A DNA stretch of 15,447 nucleotides, from the NCBI GenBank assembly GCA_052148155.1, contig JBKQIY010000103.1, positions 1 to 15,447 on the forward strand, in the 5' to 3' direction. Made by a program: the position numbers and the translations under genes. The stretch's first letter is position 1; every line of letters starts with the position of its first letter. The notes under the pieces were generated by a model. The model had not been told where the DNA came from. It did not search any database and worked only from the letters and a program-made list of their open reading frames with translations. Source of the stretch: JBBQER01 sp052148155 (GTDB taxonomy: Bacteria > Actinomycetota > Acidimicrobiia > IMCC26256 > PALSA-610). Positions 7,870 to 15,067 of the stretch are shown here, in pieces.

Positions 7870-9126
7870 TCACGAAGCAGGCGCGAAGATCAAGGTTGCG
7901 TTGTGGCCGCCGAATCCGAACGAGTTCGACAGTGCAGGCGCGGGTCGGACGGCGCGAGCGGTACCGGCGACGATGTCGAGCTGGATTTCGTCGCCCATCT
8001 GTTCGAGGTTCGCCGTCGGCGGGACTGACGCGTCGCGCATCGCGAGGAGGCATGCGACGGCTTCGGTCGCGCCGGCTGCGCCGACGAGGTGTCCCGTCAC
8101 TCCTTTGGTGGACGTGACCGGTGGCGCGAACTCGCCGAACACCTTGCGGATGGCGTCCGCTTCGGCGGCGTCATTGAGTGGCGTCGATGTGCCGTGCGCG
8201 TTGACGTGACCGATGGCCGACGCGGTGAGGCCGGCGTCGTCCAACGCGAGCTGCATACAGGCCGCGGCGCCCTCGCCGCCTGGTGACGGCGCGGTGATGT
8301 GATATGCGTCGGCGTTGCGGCCGTAGCCGACGACCTCGCCGTAGATGTGTGCGCCGCGAGCCACGGCTCGATCCCAACGCTCGAGCAACAGTGCGGAGGC
8401 ACCTTCGCCCATGACGAATCCGTCGCGTCCGGCGTCGAACGGCCGTGACGCGTGTTCAGGGTCGTCGTTGCGTCCGCTGAGTGCGGTCATCCGCGCGAAA
8501 GCCGAGATCGCGACCGGTGTCATGCACGATTCGGTCCCGCCGGTCATGACGACGTCGGATACCTCGTCGCGGATAAGTCGTGCAGCTTCGCCGATTGCGT
8601 GGGCGCTGGCTGCACATGCGGTCGAGATACACAGATTCGGTCCGGTCCAGCCGAGCTGCATCGCGACGGTGCCGGCGGTCGCGTTTGTCATCATCATGGG
8701 AACGAGAAACGGACTGACACGGCCCGCACCCTTGTCGCGGTAGATGGTGATCTGTTCTTCGAGGGTGATCAGCCCGCCGATTCCTGTGCCCAGAATCACC
8801 GCGCACCGTGCGGGATCAGCGCCCGGCGTTCCAGCATCAGCGAGCGCGTCGGCGGCGGCGGCGAAGCCGAGCTGAGTCACGCGATCGACCCGGCGTGCTT
8901 CTTTGGCCGGCAGGTATGCCGTCGGGTCGAAGTCGCGCACTTCGCAACCGATCCGCACCGGGAGCGGCGACGGGTCGAAGCGTTGGATGGTCGCCGCGGT
9001 GGACCTGCCGCTGAGAAGGCGGGACCAGAACGTGTCGAGGTCCATGCCGGCCGGCGTCTTCACGCCGAGTCCTGTGACCGCGACGCGGCTCCGCCCGCGG
9101 GCGTCCGTGCTGTCGATCACCGACAC
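7870..9126 (-). CDS. fabF: 3-oxoacyl-ACP synthase II (KAS II)
   Basis: Elongating condensing enzyme of FAS-II, 418 aa, joining malonyl-ACP to acyl-ACP. The thiolase-fold catalytic triad is clear: Cys171 in STACAAS, His311 in NAHGTSTPLND and His346 in GHLVGAAGA, with Lys341 just before in TSTKG. The C-terminal NSFGFGGHNA glycine-rich loop is intact and the length is typical of FabF. GTG at 9124-9126 is used as start, 3 bp after the acpP stop; the AAGGTGG inside the acpP end can serve as ribosome site. It follows acpP and precedes the carboxyltransferase in the operon. FabF rather than FabB is favoured by gene order (acpP-fabF) and overall sequence look. Confidence 0.95.
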   Translation of the reverse strand: MSVIDSTDARGRSRVAVTGLGVKTPAGMDLDTFWSRLLSGRSTAATIQRFDPSPLPVRIGCEVRDFDPTAYLPAKEARRVDRVTQLGFAAAADALADAGTPGADPARCAVILGTGIGGLITLEEQITIYRDKGAGRVSPFLVPMMMTNATAGTVAMQLGWTGPNLCISTACAASAHAIGEAARLIRDEVSDVVMTGGTESCMTPVAISAFARMTALSGRNDDPEHASRPFDAGRDGFVMGEGASALLLERWDRAVARGAHIYGEVVGYGRNADAYHITAPSPGGEGAAACMQLALDDAGLTASAIGHVNAHGTSTPLNDAAEADAIRKVFGEFAPPVTSTKGVTGHLVGAAGATEAVACLLAMRDASVPPTANLEQMGDEIQLDIVAGTARAVRPAPALSNSFGFGGHNATLIFAPAS

Positions 9127-9129
9127 GTG

Positions 9130-9375
9130 TTACGACCCCACCTTGGTGAGCACGAGATCGACCGCGTGGCCGACCGTGGTGACTCCTTCGAGGTCATCTT
9201 CCGGCACCTCGATGTCGAAGCGCTCCTCGAGGCCCATCACGAGCTCAACGAGGTCGAGACTGTCGGCGTCAAGATCCTCCTTGAAGCGGGCAGTCTCGGT
9301 GATTCGAGCGGGTTCGACGCTCAATACCTCGGCGGCGACATCTTGGATCGTTGCGAGCGCATCGGCGCGTTCCAT
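9130..9375 (-). CDS. acpP: Acyl carrier protein
   Basis: An 81-aa acidic helical protein that carries the growing acyl chain on phosphopantetheine. The attachment serine is Ser39 in the DADSLDLVEL motif (36-45), preceded by the typical FKEDL loop. The EERFDIEVPEDD helix III region and the C-terminal helix are normal. AAAGGA (9383-9388) is 7 nt before the ATG. It lies 51 bp after fabG, the largest gap inside the operon, and 3 bp before fabF. Confidence 0.96.
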   Translation of the reverse strand: MERADALATIQDVAAEVLSVEPARITETARFKEDLDADSLDLVELVMGLEERFDIEVPEDDLEGVTTVGHAVDLVLTKVGS

Positions 9376-9426
9376 AGTTGAATCCTTTCGTGGGACGAAT
9401 CGGTGTTTGGAGGTGGCGGGCGGCGA

Positions 9427-10200
9427 TCAGTGGCCCATGCCGAGGCCACCATCGACCGGGACGAGCGCGCCCGTCACGTAGCTAGCGGCGTCGGAGCACA
9501 AGAACGCAACGACCGCGGCGCATTCCTGCGGCGTGCCGAAGCGTCCCAACGGAACCGCGGTTTCGATCTGATCCTTCCACTCGTCCGGCATGCCGGCAGT
9601 CATTGCCGTCACGATAGGTCCGGGTGCTACCACGTTGCAGGTGATCTGTCGGGGTGCGAGCTCCCGGGCAATGCTGCGTGTCAGGCCGACCAAGCCGGCT
9701 TTCGCGGCGGCGTAGTTCGCCTGCCCTGCTTGACCGCTTTGTCCGGCGACGGATGCCACGTTGACGATACGTCCGAAACGCGCATGCATCATGGCGGGCG
9801 TCGCGCGTCGAATGGTGTTGAACGCCCCGGTGAGATTCGTGTCGATCACGGCGCGCCAGTGTTCGTCGGACATCCGAGCGACGAGTCCGTCGCGCGCGAT
9901 GCCCGCGTTGTTGACCAGGATGGTCACCTTGCCGAACGCCGCTTCGACCTCCCCAAATGCCGCGTCGACGGCAGTGGCATCCGAGACGTCGGATTGCACC
10001 GCGACCGCCTTCGCGCCTTCGGCTTCGACCGCGATTTGTGTCTCGCGGGCGCCTTCGGTGTCGGAGCCGTAACAAAATCCGACCGGGTGGCCGGCACGTC
10101 CGAGCGCGACGGCGATCGCCCGGCCGATGCCGCGCGACGCGCCGGTCACGAACACGACCCGTTCCGCCGTCGGCTGGTCGGGGGCCGGTCGATCGCTCAC
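9427..10200 (-). CDS. fabG: 3-oxoacyl-ACP reductase
   Basis: NADPH-dependent short-chain dehydrogenase of 257 aa that reduces 3-oxoacyl-ACP to 3-hydroxyacyl-ACP. Motifs: TGASRGIG cofactor site near residue 20, NNAG, catalytic Ser in NVASVAG, and the YAAAK catalytic Tyr/Lys pair, followed by the NVVAPGPIVTAMT loop typical of FabG. The C terminus ends in VDGGLGMGH. Start chosen at GTG 10198-10200, which overlaps the fabH TGA by 4 bp (GTGA). The longer upstream open frame would run backwards through fabH and is not credible. Many FabG-like SDRs exist, but the FAS-II setting makes this assignment firm. Confidence 0.95.
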   Translation of the reverse strand: MSDRPAPDQPTAERVVFVTGASRGIGRAIAVALGRAGHPVGFCYGSDTEGARETQIAVEAEGAKAVAVQSDVSDATAVDAAFGEVEAAFGKVTILVNNAGIARDGLVARMSDEHWRAVIDTNLTGAFNTIRRATPAMMHARFGRIVNVASVAGQSGQAGQANYAAAKAGLVGLTRSIARELAPRQITCNVVAPGPIVTAMTAGMPDEWKDQIETAVPLGRFGTPQECAAVVAFLCSDAASYVTGALVPVDGGLGMGH

Positions 10201-11186
10201 GAGTTTCCCCAGCGGATCAGTGCGCTGCCCCAGGTGAGGCCGGCACCGACGCCCGCGCAGAGCACGAGGTCGCCGTCTCGAACTCGGCCTTCGTCGACAG
10301 CCTCGAACAGCGCGAGCGGGATCGACGCCGAAGAGGTGTTGCCGTAGTGCTCGATGTTGGTGACGGTTCGGTTCGGCTCGAATCCGAGCCGCTTGGCCGC
10401 AGCCTCGATGATGCGGAGATTCGCCTGGTGGGGCACGAACCACGCGACGTCGCCGGCCGCGACGCCGGCCTGTGCGAGGGTCTCGGTGCTGGTTTCGACG
10501 AGCGCGCGTACCGCACGGCGAAATACTTCTTGTCCCTGCATTTTCATGTAATGGCCGCGTGCGGCGACCGTCGCAACCGATGCGGGAAGTCGGCCGCCAC
10601 CGGCGGGGATCTCGATGAGGCCGGCTGCGGAACCGTCGCAACCGAGATCCCATGCGAGCAGCCCCGGCTCCCCGTTTGAGCGTGCGAGTACCGCAGCCGC
10701 GGCGCCGTCGCCGAACAGGATCACCGTCGCGCGGTCCTCAGGGTCGGTGATTCGGCTCAGCGTTTCCGACCCGACGATGAGCACATGCTCGTAGCCGGCA
10801 TGAAGAAGTGACGCGCCGACGACCAACAGGTATATAAAACCGGCGCACGCGGCGTTCACGTCGAATGATCCGCAGCGCACGCCGAGCGCGTCGCCGATGT
10901 ACGCACCCGTGTGCGGCAACAACGTGTCGGGTGAGGCGGTGGCGACGACGAGCAGGTCGATGTCGGTCGGCGAAAGGCTTGCCCGCTTGATCGCGTCGAC
11001 AGCGGCCGCGGCGCCCAGGGTCGATGAGGTCTCGCCGACGCCTGCGATGCGGCGTTCGCGGATCCCGGTACGCTCGACGATCCACGCGTCGTTGGTGTCG
11101 ACCGTCGCCTCGAGATCTGCGTTCGATCGCCGTGCGTCGGGGAGCGCAGTGCCCCAGCCGATCACCGAAACTGGAAGACCACTCAC
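10197..11186 (-). CDS. fabH: 3-oxoacyl-ACP synthase III (KAS III)
   Basis: Initiating condensing enzyme of FAS-II (acyl-CoA plus malonyl-ACP), 329 aa. With the GTG at 11184-11186 as start, the triad is Cys114 in NAACAGF, His253 in VPHQANLRII and Asn283 in YGNTSSASIP, close to the E. coli positions 112/244/274. GAGLTWGSALIRW at the C terminus is the usual FabH ending. This start overlaps the previous stop by GTGA, as at two other junctions of the operon. A GTG at 11199-11201 would add 5 residues and is a weaker alternative. Actinobacterial FabH often accepts branched primers, but primer choice cannot be read here. Confidence 0.94.
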   Translation of the reverse strand: MSGLPVSVIGWGTALPDARRSNADLEATVDTNDAWIVERTGIRERRIAGVGETSSTLGAAAAVDAIKRASLSPTDIDLLVVATASPDTLLPHTGAYIGDALGVRCGSFDVNAACAGFIYLLVVGASLLHAGYEHVLIVGSETLSRITDPEDRATVILFGDGAAAAVLARSNGEPGLLAWDLGCDGSAAGLIEIPAGGGRLPASVATVAARGHYMKMQGQEVFRRAVRALVETSTETLAQAGVAAGDVAWFVPHQANLRIIEAAAKRLGFEPNRTVTNIEHYGNTSSASIPLALFEAVDEGRVRDGDLVLCAGVGAGLTWGSALIRWGNS

Positions 11187-11488
11187 GCGACGCGCAACCA
11201 CGCGACCGCCTGCCCGGAGCGCAGACGCTCGCCGGGGTGGGCCAGCATCCCCATCAGCGTGCCACCGAACGGGCTCAGAACGGGGCTTCGGGTGCCGGGA
11301 CCCTCAACGATGCCGATCTCGTCGCCCGCTTGGAGTTCCAAACCTTCGGCAACGGCGTGGGGCCGGAAGATCCCGACACCGGGGGCCACGATCATCCGTT
11401 CGGCCACGGTCAGCGTCTCCCCGGCGAGAGGGGAGCGGCGGGGAGGGTCGGGCAACGGCGTCGTCGGTTTGGCGGGGGGAGTGGTCAC
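11183..11488 (-). CDS. Biotinyl/lipoyl-fold protein lacking the biotin-accepting lysine
   Basis: A 101-aa protein. After a Pro/Thr-rich first ~20 residues, positions 31-101 look like a single biotinyl/lipoyl domain. The half IVAPGVGIFRPHAVAEG is followed by LQAGDEIGIVE, then the second half SPFGGTLMGMLAHPGERLRSGQAVAWL, matching the 'APxxGxV...GxxVxxGQxL' pattern of biotin carboxyl carrier proteins. Where a carrier has E-A-M-K-M, this protein has EGPGT (62-66), so the modified lysine is Gly65. The only lysine in the whole protein is Lys7 in the flexible leader. GTG at 11486-11488 overlaps the fabD TGA and its own TGA overlaps the fabH start, so it is translationally coupled on both sides. Role unknown: possibly a structural subunit or regulator of acyl-CoA carboxylase, or a decayed carrier. 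It cannot be biotinylated at the canonical site. Confidence 0.8.
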   Translation of the reverse strand: MTTPPAKPTTPLPDPPRRSPLAGETLTVAERMIVAPGVGIFRPHAVAEGLELQAGDEIGIVEGPGTRSPVLSPFGGTLMGMLAHPGERLRSGQAVAWLRVA

Positions 11489-12420
11489 GATACGAGTTCC
11501 TTCGAGAGGGTGTCGAGATCGGATGGACTGGAGCACGAGAACACGGGAACGTCGGGCACGGTTCGTTTGGCGAGCGCGGTGATCATTGAGCCGTATCCGA
11601 CCTCGACGAACGCGTCGGCGCCGAGCTCGGCCAACGTTCCCATCGATGTTCGCCAGCGTACGGGCATCGTCACGTGCGCGGCCGAACGCTGGCGCCAACT
11701 GTCGCCGTTCCAGGTCTGGTCGGCGAAATACGCGGCACCGTCTTGATTCGCGACGATCGCCGCGACCGGCGTGTCGAATTGTACGCCGCCGAGTGCGGAT
11801 GCGATGCCGGCCGCGGCCGAAGTCATCAGCGGCGTATGGAACGCACCCCCAACGTTGAGCGCGGTTGCGCGGCGAACGCCGAGCTCTTTCGCTCGCGCCG
11901 CGGCCAGCTCGACACCTTCAGGAGTACCTGCGATCACAACTTGTCCCGGTGCGTTGTCGTTGGCGATCCAGCACGCGTCGGGCGCGGCGGTACACGCTTC
12001 GGTTGCCTGTTCGATCGTTGCGCCGAGAAGCGCGGCCATCCGTCCCGGATGCTCGTCAGCCGCGCGTTGTGTCAACTCGGCGCGTTGCGCCGCGAACCGC
12101 ACACCGTCCTCGAGGCCGAGCGCGCCCGACGCCATGAGCGCCGTGACTTGCCCGAGTGAATGACCGGCGAACGCGACGACATTGTCGACAAGAGGACGCA
12201 GCGCCTCCCACGCGACAAGCGACGTGCACAGCACGGCCAGTTGCGCTTCTCGAGTACGCGCAAGTTGCTCTGCCGACGCATCGAGCACCAGCGGTCGCAG
12301 CGATTCGCCGAGTGCGCCCTCTGCCTGCTCGAACAGCTTCCAAGCGGGATGGTCCTGCCACGACGCACCCATGCCTGGCATTTGTGTTCCCTGACCGGGA
12401 AACACCATCGCGACGCGCAC
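11485..12420 (-). CDS. fabD: Malonyl-CoA:ACP transacylase
   Basis: A 311-aa acyltransferase that loads malonate from CoA onto ACP. Motifs: FPGQGTQMPGMG at the N terminus, the nucleophile Ser88 in GHSLGQ, Arg113 in AQRAEL, and the catalytic His195 in GGAFHTPLM, with a C-terminal EVGYGSMITAL strand. Start chosen at GTG 12418-12420 because GGAGG ends 7 nt upstream; the open frame continues upstream for about 55 codons but without ribosome site or family similarity. It is the first gene of the FAS-II operon and overlaps the next gene by 4 bp (GTGA). The operon promoter should lie in the 542-bp gap that separates it from the divergent fabZ. Confidence 0.95.
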   Translation of the reverse strand: MRVAMVFPGQGTQMPGMGASWQDHPAWKLFEQAEGALGESLRPLVLDASAEQLARTREAQLAVLCTSLVAWEALRPLVDNVVAFAGHSLGQVTALMASGALGLEDGVRFAAQRAELTQRAADEHPGRMAALLGATIEQATEACTAAPDACWIANDNAPGQVVIAGTPEGVELAAARAKELGVRRATALNVGGAFHTPLMTSAAAGIASALGGVQFDTPVAAIVANQDGAAYFADQTWNGDSWRQRSAAHVTMPVRWRTSMGTLAELGADAFVEVGYGSMITALAKRTVPDVPVFSCSSPSDLDTLSKELVS

Positions 12421-12427
12421 GCACAAA

Positions 12428-12432
12428 CCTCC
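12428..12432 (-). promoter_or_regulatory. Shine-Dalgarno GGAGG that sets the fabD start
   Basis: GGAGG (CCTCC on the plus strand) is separated by 7 nt from the GTG at 12420. It rules out the upstream in-frame codons and a too-close TTG at 12426 as the fabD start. Confidence 0.8.
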
Positions 12433-12962
12433 GGGGGGTGTGAGGACTGCCCGTTCGACTCTCCGTGGTGACCAACAGTTACACAGACACGTGACGAGAT
12501 CGCAGCGTGCGCGTGAACGCCTGGTGACGGCGGCCCCGAGACCGCGAAGCGCTGAACGCCTCGGTTCGCGACGCGCCGGTAGCTTCACGAACAGTGACCT
12601 TCAGGGCCTCCACAGCCCAAAGAGTCGCGTCGTCCACCGTTTCCTTTTGTCCGTTTGTGCGTCACCAATGGGGGGACCCGAAGGCCGCGACACCTTGAGA
12701 ACGGCTTCGTCAGCGGAGCGGGACGCCGCAGATCCGGTCTTGCGGCGAACGACTCCGATCGCCGGCGCCGATCACGGTGAACTCGCTCCGTGCCGGCTCG
12801 AGCGACGCGCCAACGTAGCTTCGCGAAAATCCGGTCCCGTTCAGCGCCCTCCCGCGACCGCCGTATGCCATCACGATCTTTGGAACGAAACACTGTCCTT
12901 CGAGCACCCTCCGGTGCAGCGAACCTGCGACCCTTCGAACTGCGCCGATACCCTCGCAACGC
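12433..12962. other. Gene-free divergent region between fabD and fabZ
   Basis: About 530 bp with no frame that looks like a real protein. The frames that stay open are composed of Arg/Ser/Pro-rich shadow translations, and the longest ones continue straight through fabZ in another frame. It must contain the promoters of both the FAS-II operon (minus) and fabZ (plus), but I cannot place convincing -35/-10 boxes. A CACGTG palindrome is at 12488-12493, and the most AT-rich part is around 12640-12675. It is long for this compact locus, so a small RNA, leader or degraded gene is possible. Confidence 0.5.
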
Positions 12963-13388
12963 GTGACCGACAATTCCGACGAGCTCGTCGCGCTCCTCCC
13001 GCACCGTCCGCCGTTTCGTTTCGTCGACGCGGTCGACGCACACGAGCCGGGATCGTCAGTTCGGGCTCGCTACCGCGTCCGCGGCGACGAGGAATTCCTC
13101 GCCGGACACTTCCCGGCCAACCCGATATTCCCGGGCGTATTGCAGCTCGAAGCGCTCGCGCAAGCGGGCGCGATCGCGCTGCTCGCCGACCAGCGGTACA
13201 AGGGATCCCTACCGCTGTTCGGCGGCGTCGAGGACGCCCGTTTCCGGCGCATCGTCAAACCCGGCGACGAAATGACGCTCGCCGTCGAGATCGAACGACT
13301 GAGCCGCCGGGGAGGTTGGGGACGGGGAGTCGTCACCGTCGCCGGACAGGAGTGTTGCCGCGCCCGGATGCTCTTCGTGATCGCGTAG
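12963..13388 (+). CDS. fabZ: 3-hydroxyacyl-ACP dehydratase
   Basis: A 141-aa hot-dog fold dehydratase that removes water from 3-hydroxyacyl-ACP, the one FAS-II step absent from the operon on the other strand. The LLPHRPPFRFVD opening (11-22) and the active-site helix GHFPANPIFPGVLQLEA (48-64) give the catalytic pair His49 and Glu63 (54 and 68 in E. coli). Length and order are typical. The start is GTG at 12963; no strong ribosome site is visible upstream. FabZ is favoured over FabA by the HFPANPIFPGV sequence. It is divergent from fabD, so both may respond to one regulatory region. Confidence 0.93.
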   Translation: MTDNSDELVALLPHRPPFRFVDAVDAHEPGSSVRARYRVRGDEEFLAGHFPANPIFPGVLQLEALAQAGAIALLADQRYKGSLPLFGGVEDARFRRIVKPGDEMTLAVEIERLSRRGGWGRGVVTVAGQECCRARMLFVIA

Positions 13389-13424
13389 CTCAGCCGCCGG
13401 ATCGGGCACTGCACAATGGGAGCG

Positions 13425-13709
13425 TCAGCGGCGGCGGCGAGATCGATGCTCCGAGCTGAGACGCCGCAGTTCGGCGAGATCGCTTGCGCTATAGGGCGCC
13501 GGATGGTCGGTCGTGGCCGGAGGGATCGTCGCCTGGTCCGGGTCCTCGCCGAGCAAAACCTTGGTGGCGACGTCGCGAGGCAGCCGCGGCTCGGCCCGAA
13601 CGCGCCGCGACGGAGCGATCGCGATCATCAGCGCGGCGACGAACGAAGCGCCGACGATCAGCCCGACAAAGAACTGCAACACGCCTGGGACTGTAGTGAA
13701 TGGCAACAT
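13425..13709 (-). CDS. Small single-pass membrane protein of unknown function
   Basis: A 94-aa frame whose translation looks genuine: one hydrophobic segment (about residues 10-32, VLQFFVGLIVGASFVAALMIA), then a basic stop-transfer SRRVR, an acidic/Pro-rich middle and an Arg-rich tail ending SRRRR. It starts at ATG 13707-13709 and ends 36 bp from the convergent fabZ stop. No clear ribosome site precedes the ATG; a GTG at residue 9 is an alternative. I do not recognise the family. The topology suggests an N-out, C-in membrane anchor. Confidence 0.55.
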   Translation of the reverse strand: MLPFTTVPGVLQFFVGLIVGASFVAALMIAIAPSRRVRAEPRLPRDVATKVLLGEDPDQATIPPATTDHPAPYSASDLAELRRLSSEHRSRRRR

Positions 13710-13747
13710 GGTGGGTGCGCACGTTTCACATCACGATCGCATCACTC

Positions 13748-13830
13748 GCCCGAGTGGTGGAATGGCAGACACGACGGACTCAAAATCCGTTGCTCGCAAG
13801 GGCGTGAGGGTTCAAATCCCTCCTCGGGCA
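13748..13830 (+). tRNA. tRNA-Leu (anticodon CAA)
   Basis: The acceptor stem GCCCGAG (13748-13754) pairs perfectly with CTCGGGC (13823-13829), with discriminator A at 13830; CCA is not encoded. The anticodon stem ACGGA/TCCGT encloses the loop CTCAAAA with anticodon CAA at 13781-13783, reading UUG. A long variable arm (GCTCGCAAGGGC) marks a class II tRNA, and the T arm is GAGGG-TTCAAAT-CCCTC. All arms are intact, so it should be functional. Confidence 0.96.
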
Positions 13831-13909
13831 CTCACTGAGCAGGCGTTACGTGCAAGGGGCTGAGGACCGCTCGTCGAGTGCGCACCGCAATTCTCACGGC
13901 GTGTTCACA

Positions 13910-13931
13910 CGAGGTCGGGGTCCAGACCTCG
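13910..13931 (+). terminator. Stem-loop downstream of tRNA-Leu, possible terminator
   Basis: CGAGGTC (13910-13916) and GACCTCG (13925-13931) form a perfect 7-bp stem with an 8-nt loop, 80 bp after the tRNA. No U-tract follows, so intrinsic termination is unproven. Confidence 0.35.
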
Positions 13932-13991
13932 GGAGCATCCAGCCGCAGGCAGAAGCAGAAGGATCACGCTTGCCGCACTCGCAGGACGTGC

Positions 13992-14026
13992 CGGACTTGA
14001 ACCCGCTGGCCCGAAGGGTTCAGATC
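13992..14026. repeat. Inverted repeat / hairpin with T-loop-like arms upstream of lepB
   Basis: TGAACCC (13997-14003) and GGGTTCA (14015-14021) pair perfectly around an 11-nt loop. The flanks GGACT and GATCC extend the stem to 12 positions with one mismatch and one G-U. Each arm resembles a tRNA T-arm (GGTTCA.ATCC on plus, GGTTCAAGTCC on minus). No complete cloverleaf can be folded on either strand. It is about 90 bp before the lepB start. Confidence 0.5.
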
Positions 14027-14118
14027 CGTGTCGGATCAGGCGAAGTCGATTCAGCTCAGATTCGTCCGCCCGGACACCTGACCCATTTCCACCCGACCGC
14101 GCATGAGAGCATGACCCC

Positions 14119-14742
14119 GTGGAGCCCTCGTCAAGCAGTCAGGCGGATCCCTTGTCCGCAGACCTAGCTCAGCCGGACGACGGGCCCGGACCGGACCACC
14201 CATCGACCGAGAAGCGCAGCCGCCGAGGCACGCGCGTAGCATTCGAGTGGATCGGGCTGGTCCTGGTGGCGCTGCTAATCGCGCTGCTGATCAAGACTTT
14301 CCTGTTCCAGGCGTTCTGGATCCCGTCAGGGTCGATGGAACCGACACTCAAGGTCCACGACCGTGTGCTCGTCAACAAGCTCTCGTACGAGCTGCACGAC
14401 GTCCATCGCGGGGACATCATCGTTTTCAAAGCGCCGCCGGGCAGTGATCTCGGTTACGAGGATCTCGTGAAACGCGTGATCGGGCTGCCAGGAGAGACAG
14501 TGTCGGGCAGCGGCGGCCACGTCTTCATCAACGGGAAGCAGCTGTCGGAGCCGTACTTGCCGAAAGGTACATACACCTCCGACTTCGCGCCCGTGAAGAT
14601 CGGGGCAGACCATTACTGGATGATGGGCGACAACCGCGAAAACTCGTCGGACTCCAGAGTGTTCGGCACGATCGCGAAGAAGACGATCGTCGGCCCTGTC
14701 TTCGTACGAATATGGCCGCTTTCCCGCCTCGGCTTCTTTTAG
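14119..14742 (+). CDS. lepB: Type I signal peptidase
   Basis: A 207-aa membrane-bound Ser/Lys protease that cuts signal peptides from exported proteins. A Pro/Asp/Ser-rich cytoplasmic leader (1-40) precedes one transmembrane helix (about 43-62). The nucleophile is Ser72 in IPSGSMEPTL and the general base is Lys118 in LVKRVIGLPGE. Box E, MGDNRENSSDSR, is intact near the C terminus. The GTG at 14119 is the first start that keeps the whole leader; only a weak GAGAG lies upstream. The gene stands alone, without rplS or rnhB, which often flank lepB in other bacteria. Confidence 0.95.
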   Translation: MEPSSSSQADPLSADLAQPDDGPGPDHPSTEKRSRRGTRVAFEWIGLVLVALLIALLIKTFLFQAFWIPSGSMEPTLKVHDRVLVNKLSYELHDVHRGDIIVFKAPPGSDLGYEDLVKRVIGLPGETVSGSGGHVFINGKQLSEPYLPKGTYTSDFAPVKIGADHYWMMGDNRENSSDSRVFGTIAKKTIVGPVFVRIWPLSRLGFF

Positions 14743-15067
14743 CGCGCGTCAGTCTCAAACCCGCTGCCCCAACACGATCGAAGACGCCCGAGAGCAGCGA
14801 GCCGATTGCCTCCGTATTGGATCCGAGGACGCACCCGTGGAGGATTCACGACAGCAACTGACTGCCGAACGCCGGCGGCAGCATCGCGGCTTAGCGGTCT
14901 TTCCCTAGAGCGAAATACAGCAATGGGCCACATTGCCGTGATCATCCATGATCACAAGAGCTCCCGCACAGGGCCGTATTGGCGCCCCACTCCGTCCGGC
15001 GTCGTCCTTATCGGTCCAGGTCAGAGGCTATGCAACAATACGACACCCGGCGCAGGGCGACGTCTGA
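14743..15067. other. Non-coding stretch after lepB
   Basis: No credible gene on either strand: the open frames are short, start without ribosome sites and show no recognisable domain. It contains the palindrome at 14938-14955 and leads into a decayed tRNA-Leu copy. I see no transposase or integrase remnant. Confidence 0.5.
14938..14955. repeat. Perfect 18-bp palindrome (8-bp arms, 2-nt spacer)
   Basis: GTGATCAT and ATGATCAC flank a CC spacer. Its AT-richness stands out against the local GC-rich sequence. The geometry fits an operator for a dimeric regulator, but no gene starts close by on either strand, so its role is open. Confidence 0.6.

Noticed and set aside
9427..10653. Extended fabG frame starting well inside fabH
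   Set aside because: The extra N-terminal residues are an Arg-rich shadow of fabH. The GTG at 10200 with the GTGA overlap starts directly before the Rossmann fold.
10829..10840. TATATAAA-like sequence as a promoter
   Set aside because: It lies inside fabH, encoding part of the FIYLLV segment after the active-site cysteine, with no gene start that it could serve.
12726..12745. Short hairpin CCGCA...TGCGG in the fabD-fabZ gap
   Set aside because: A 5-6 bp stem in GC-rich DNA is expected by chance, and no U-tract or conserved context is visible.
12710..12973. Minus-strand frame of 87 codons in the fabD-fabZ gap
   Set aside because: It overlaps the fabZ start, has no ribosome site and I recognise no family; too weak to report as a gene.
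12440..13459. Plus-strand frame of 339 codons across the fabD-fabZ gap
   Set aside because: It runs through fabZ in another frame and is Arg/Pro/Ser-rich without domains, so it does not fill the gap with a gene.
13985..14040. Second tRNA gene (either strand) suggested by T-loop-like sequences
   Set aside because: Neither strand yields a 7-bp acceptor stem plus a paired anticodon arm; the signal is explained by the inverted repeat.
13850..14167. Plus-strand frame of 105 codons between the tRNA and lepB
   Set aside because: It overlaps the lepB start in another frame, has no ribosome site and its composition is unlike a protein.
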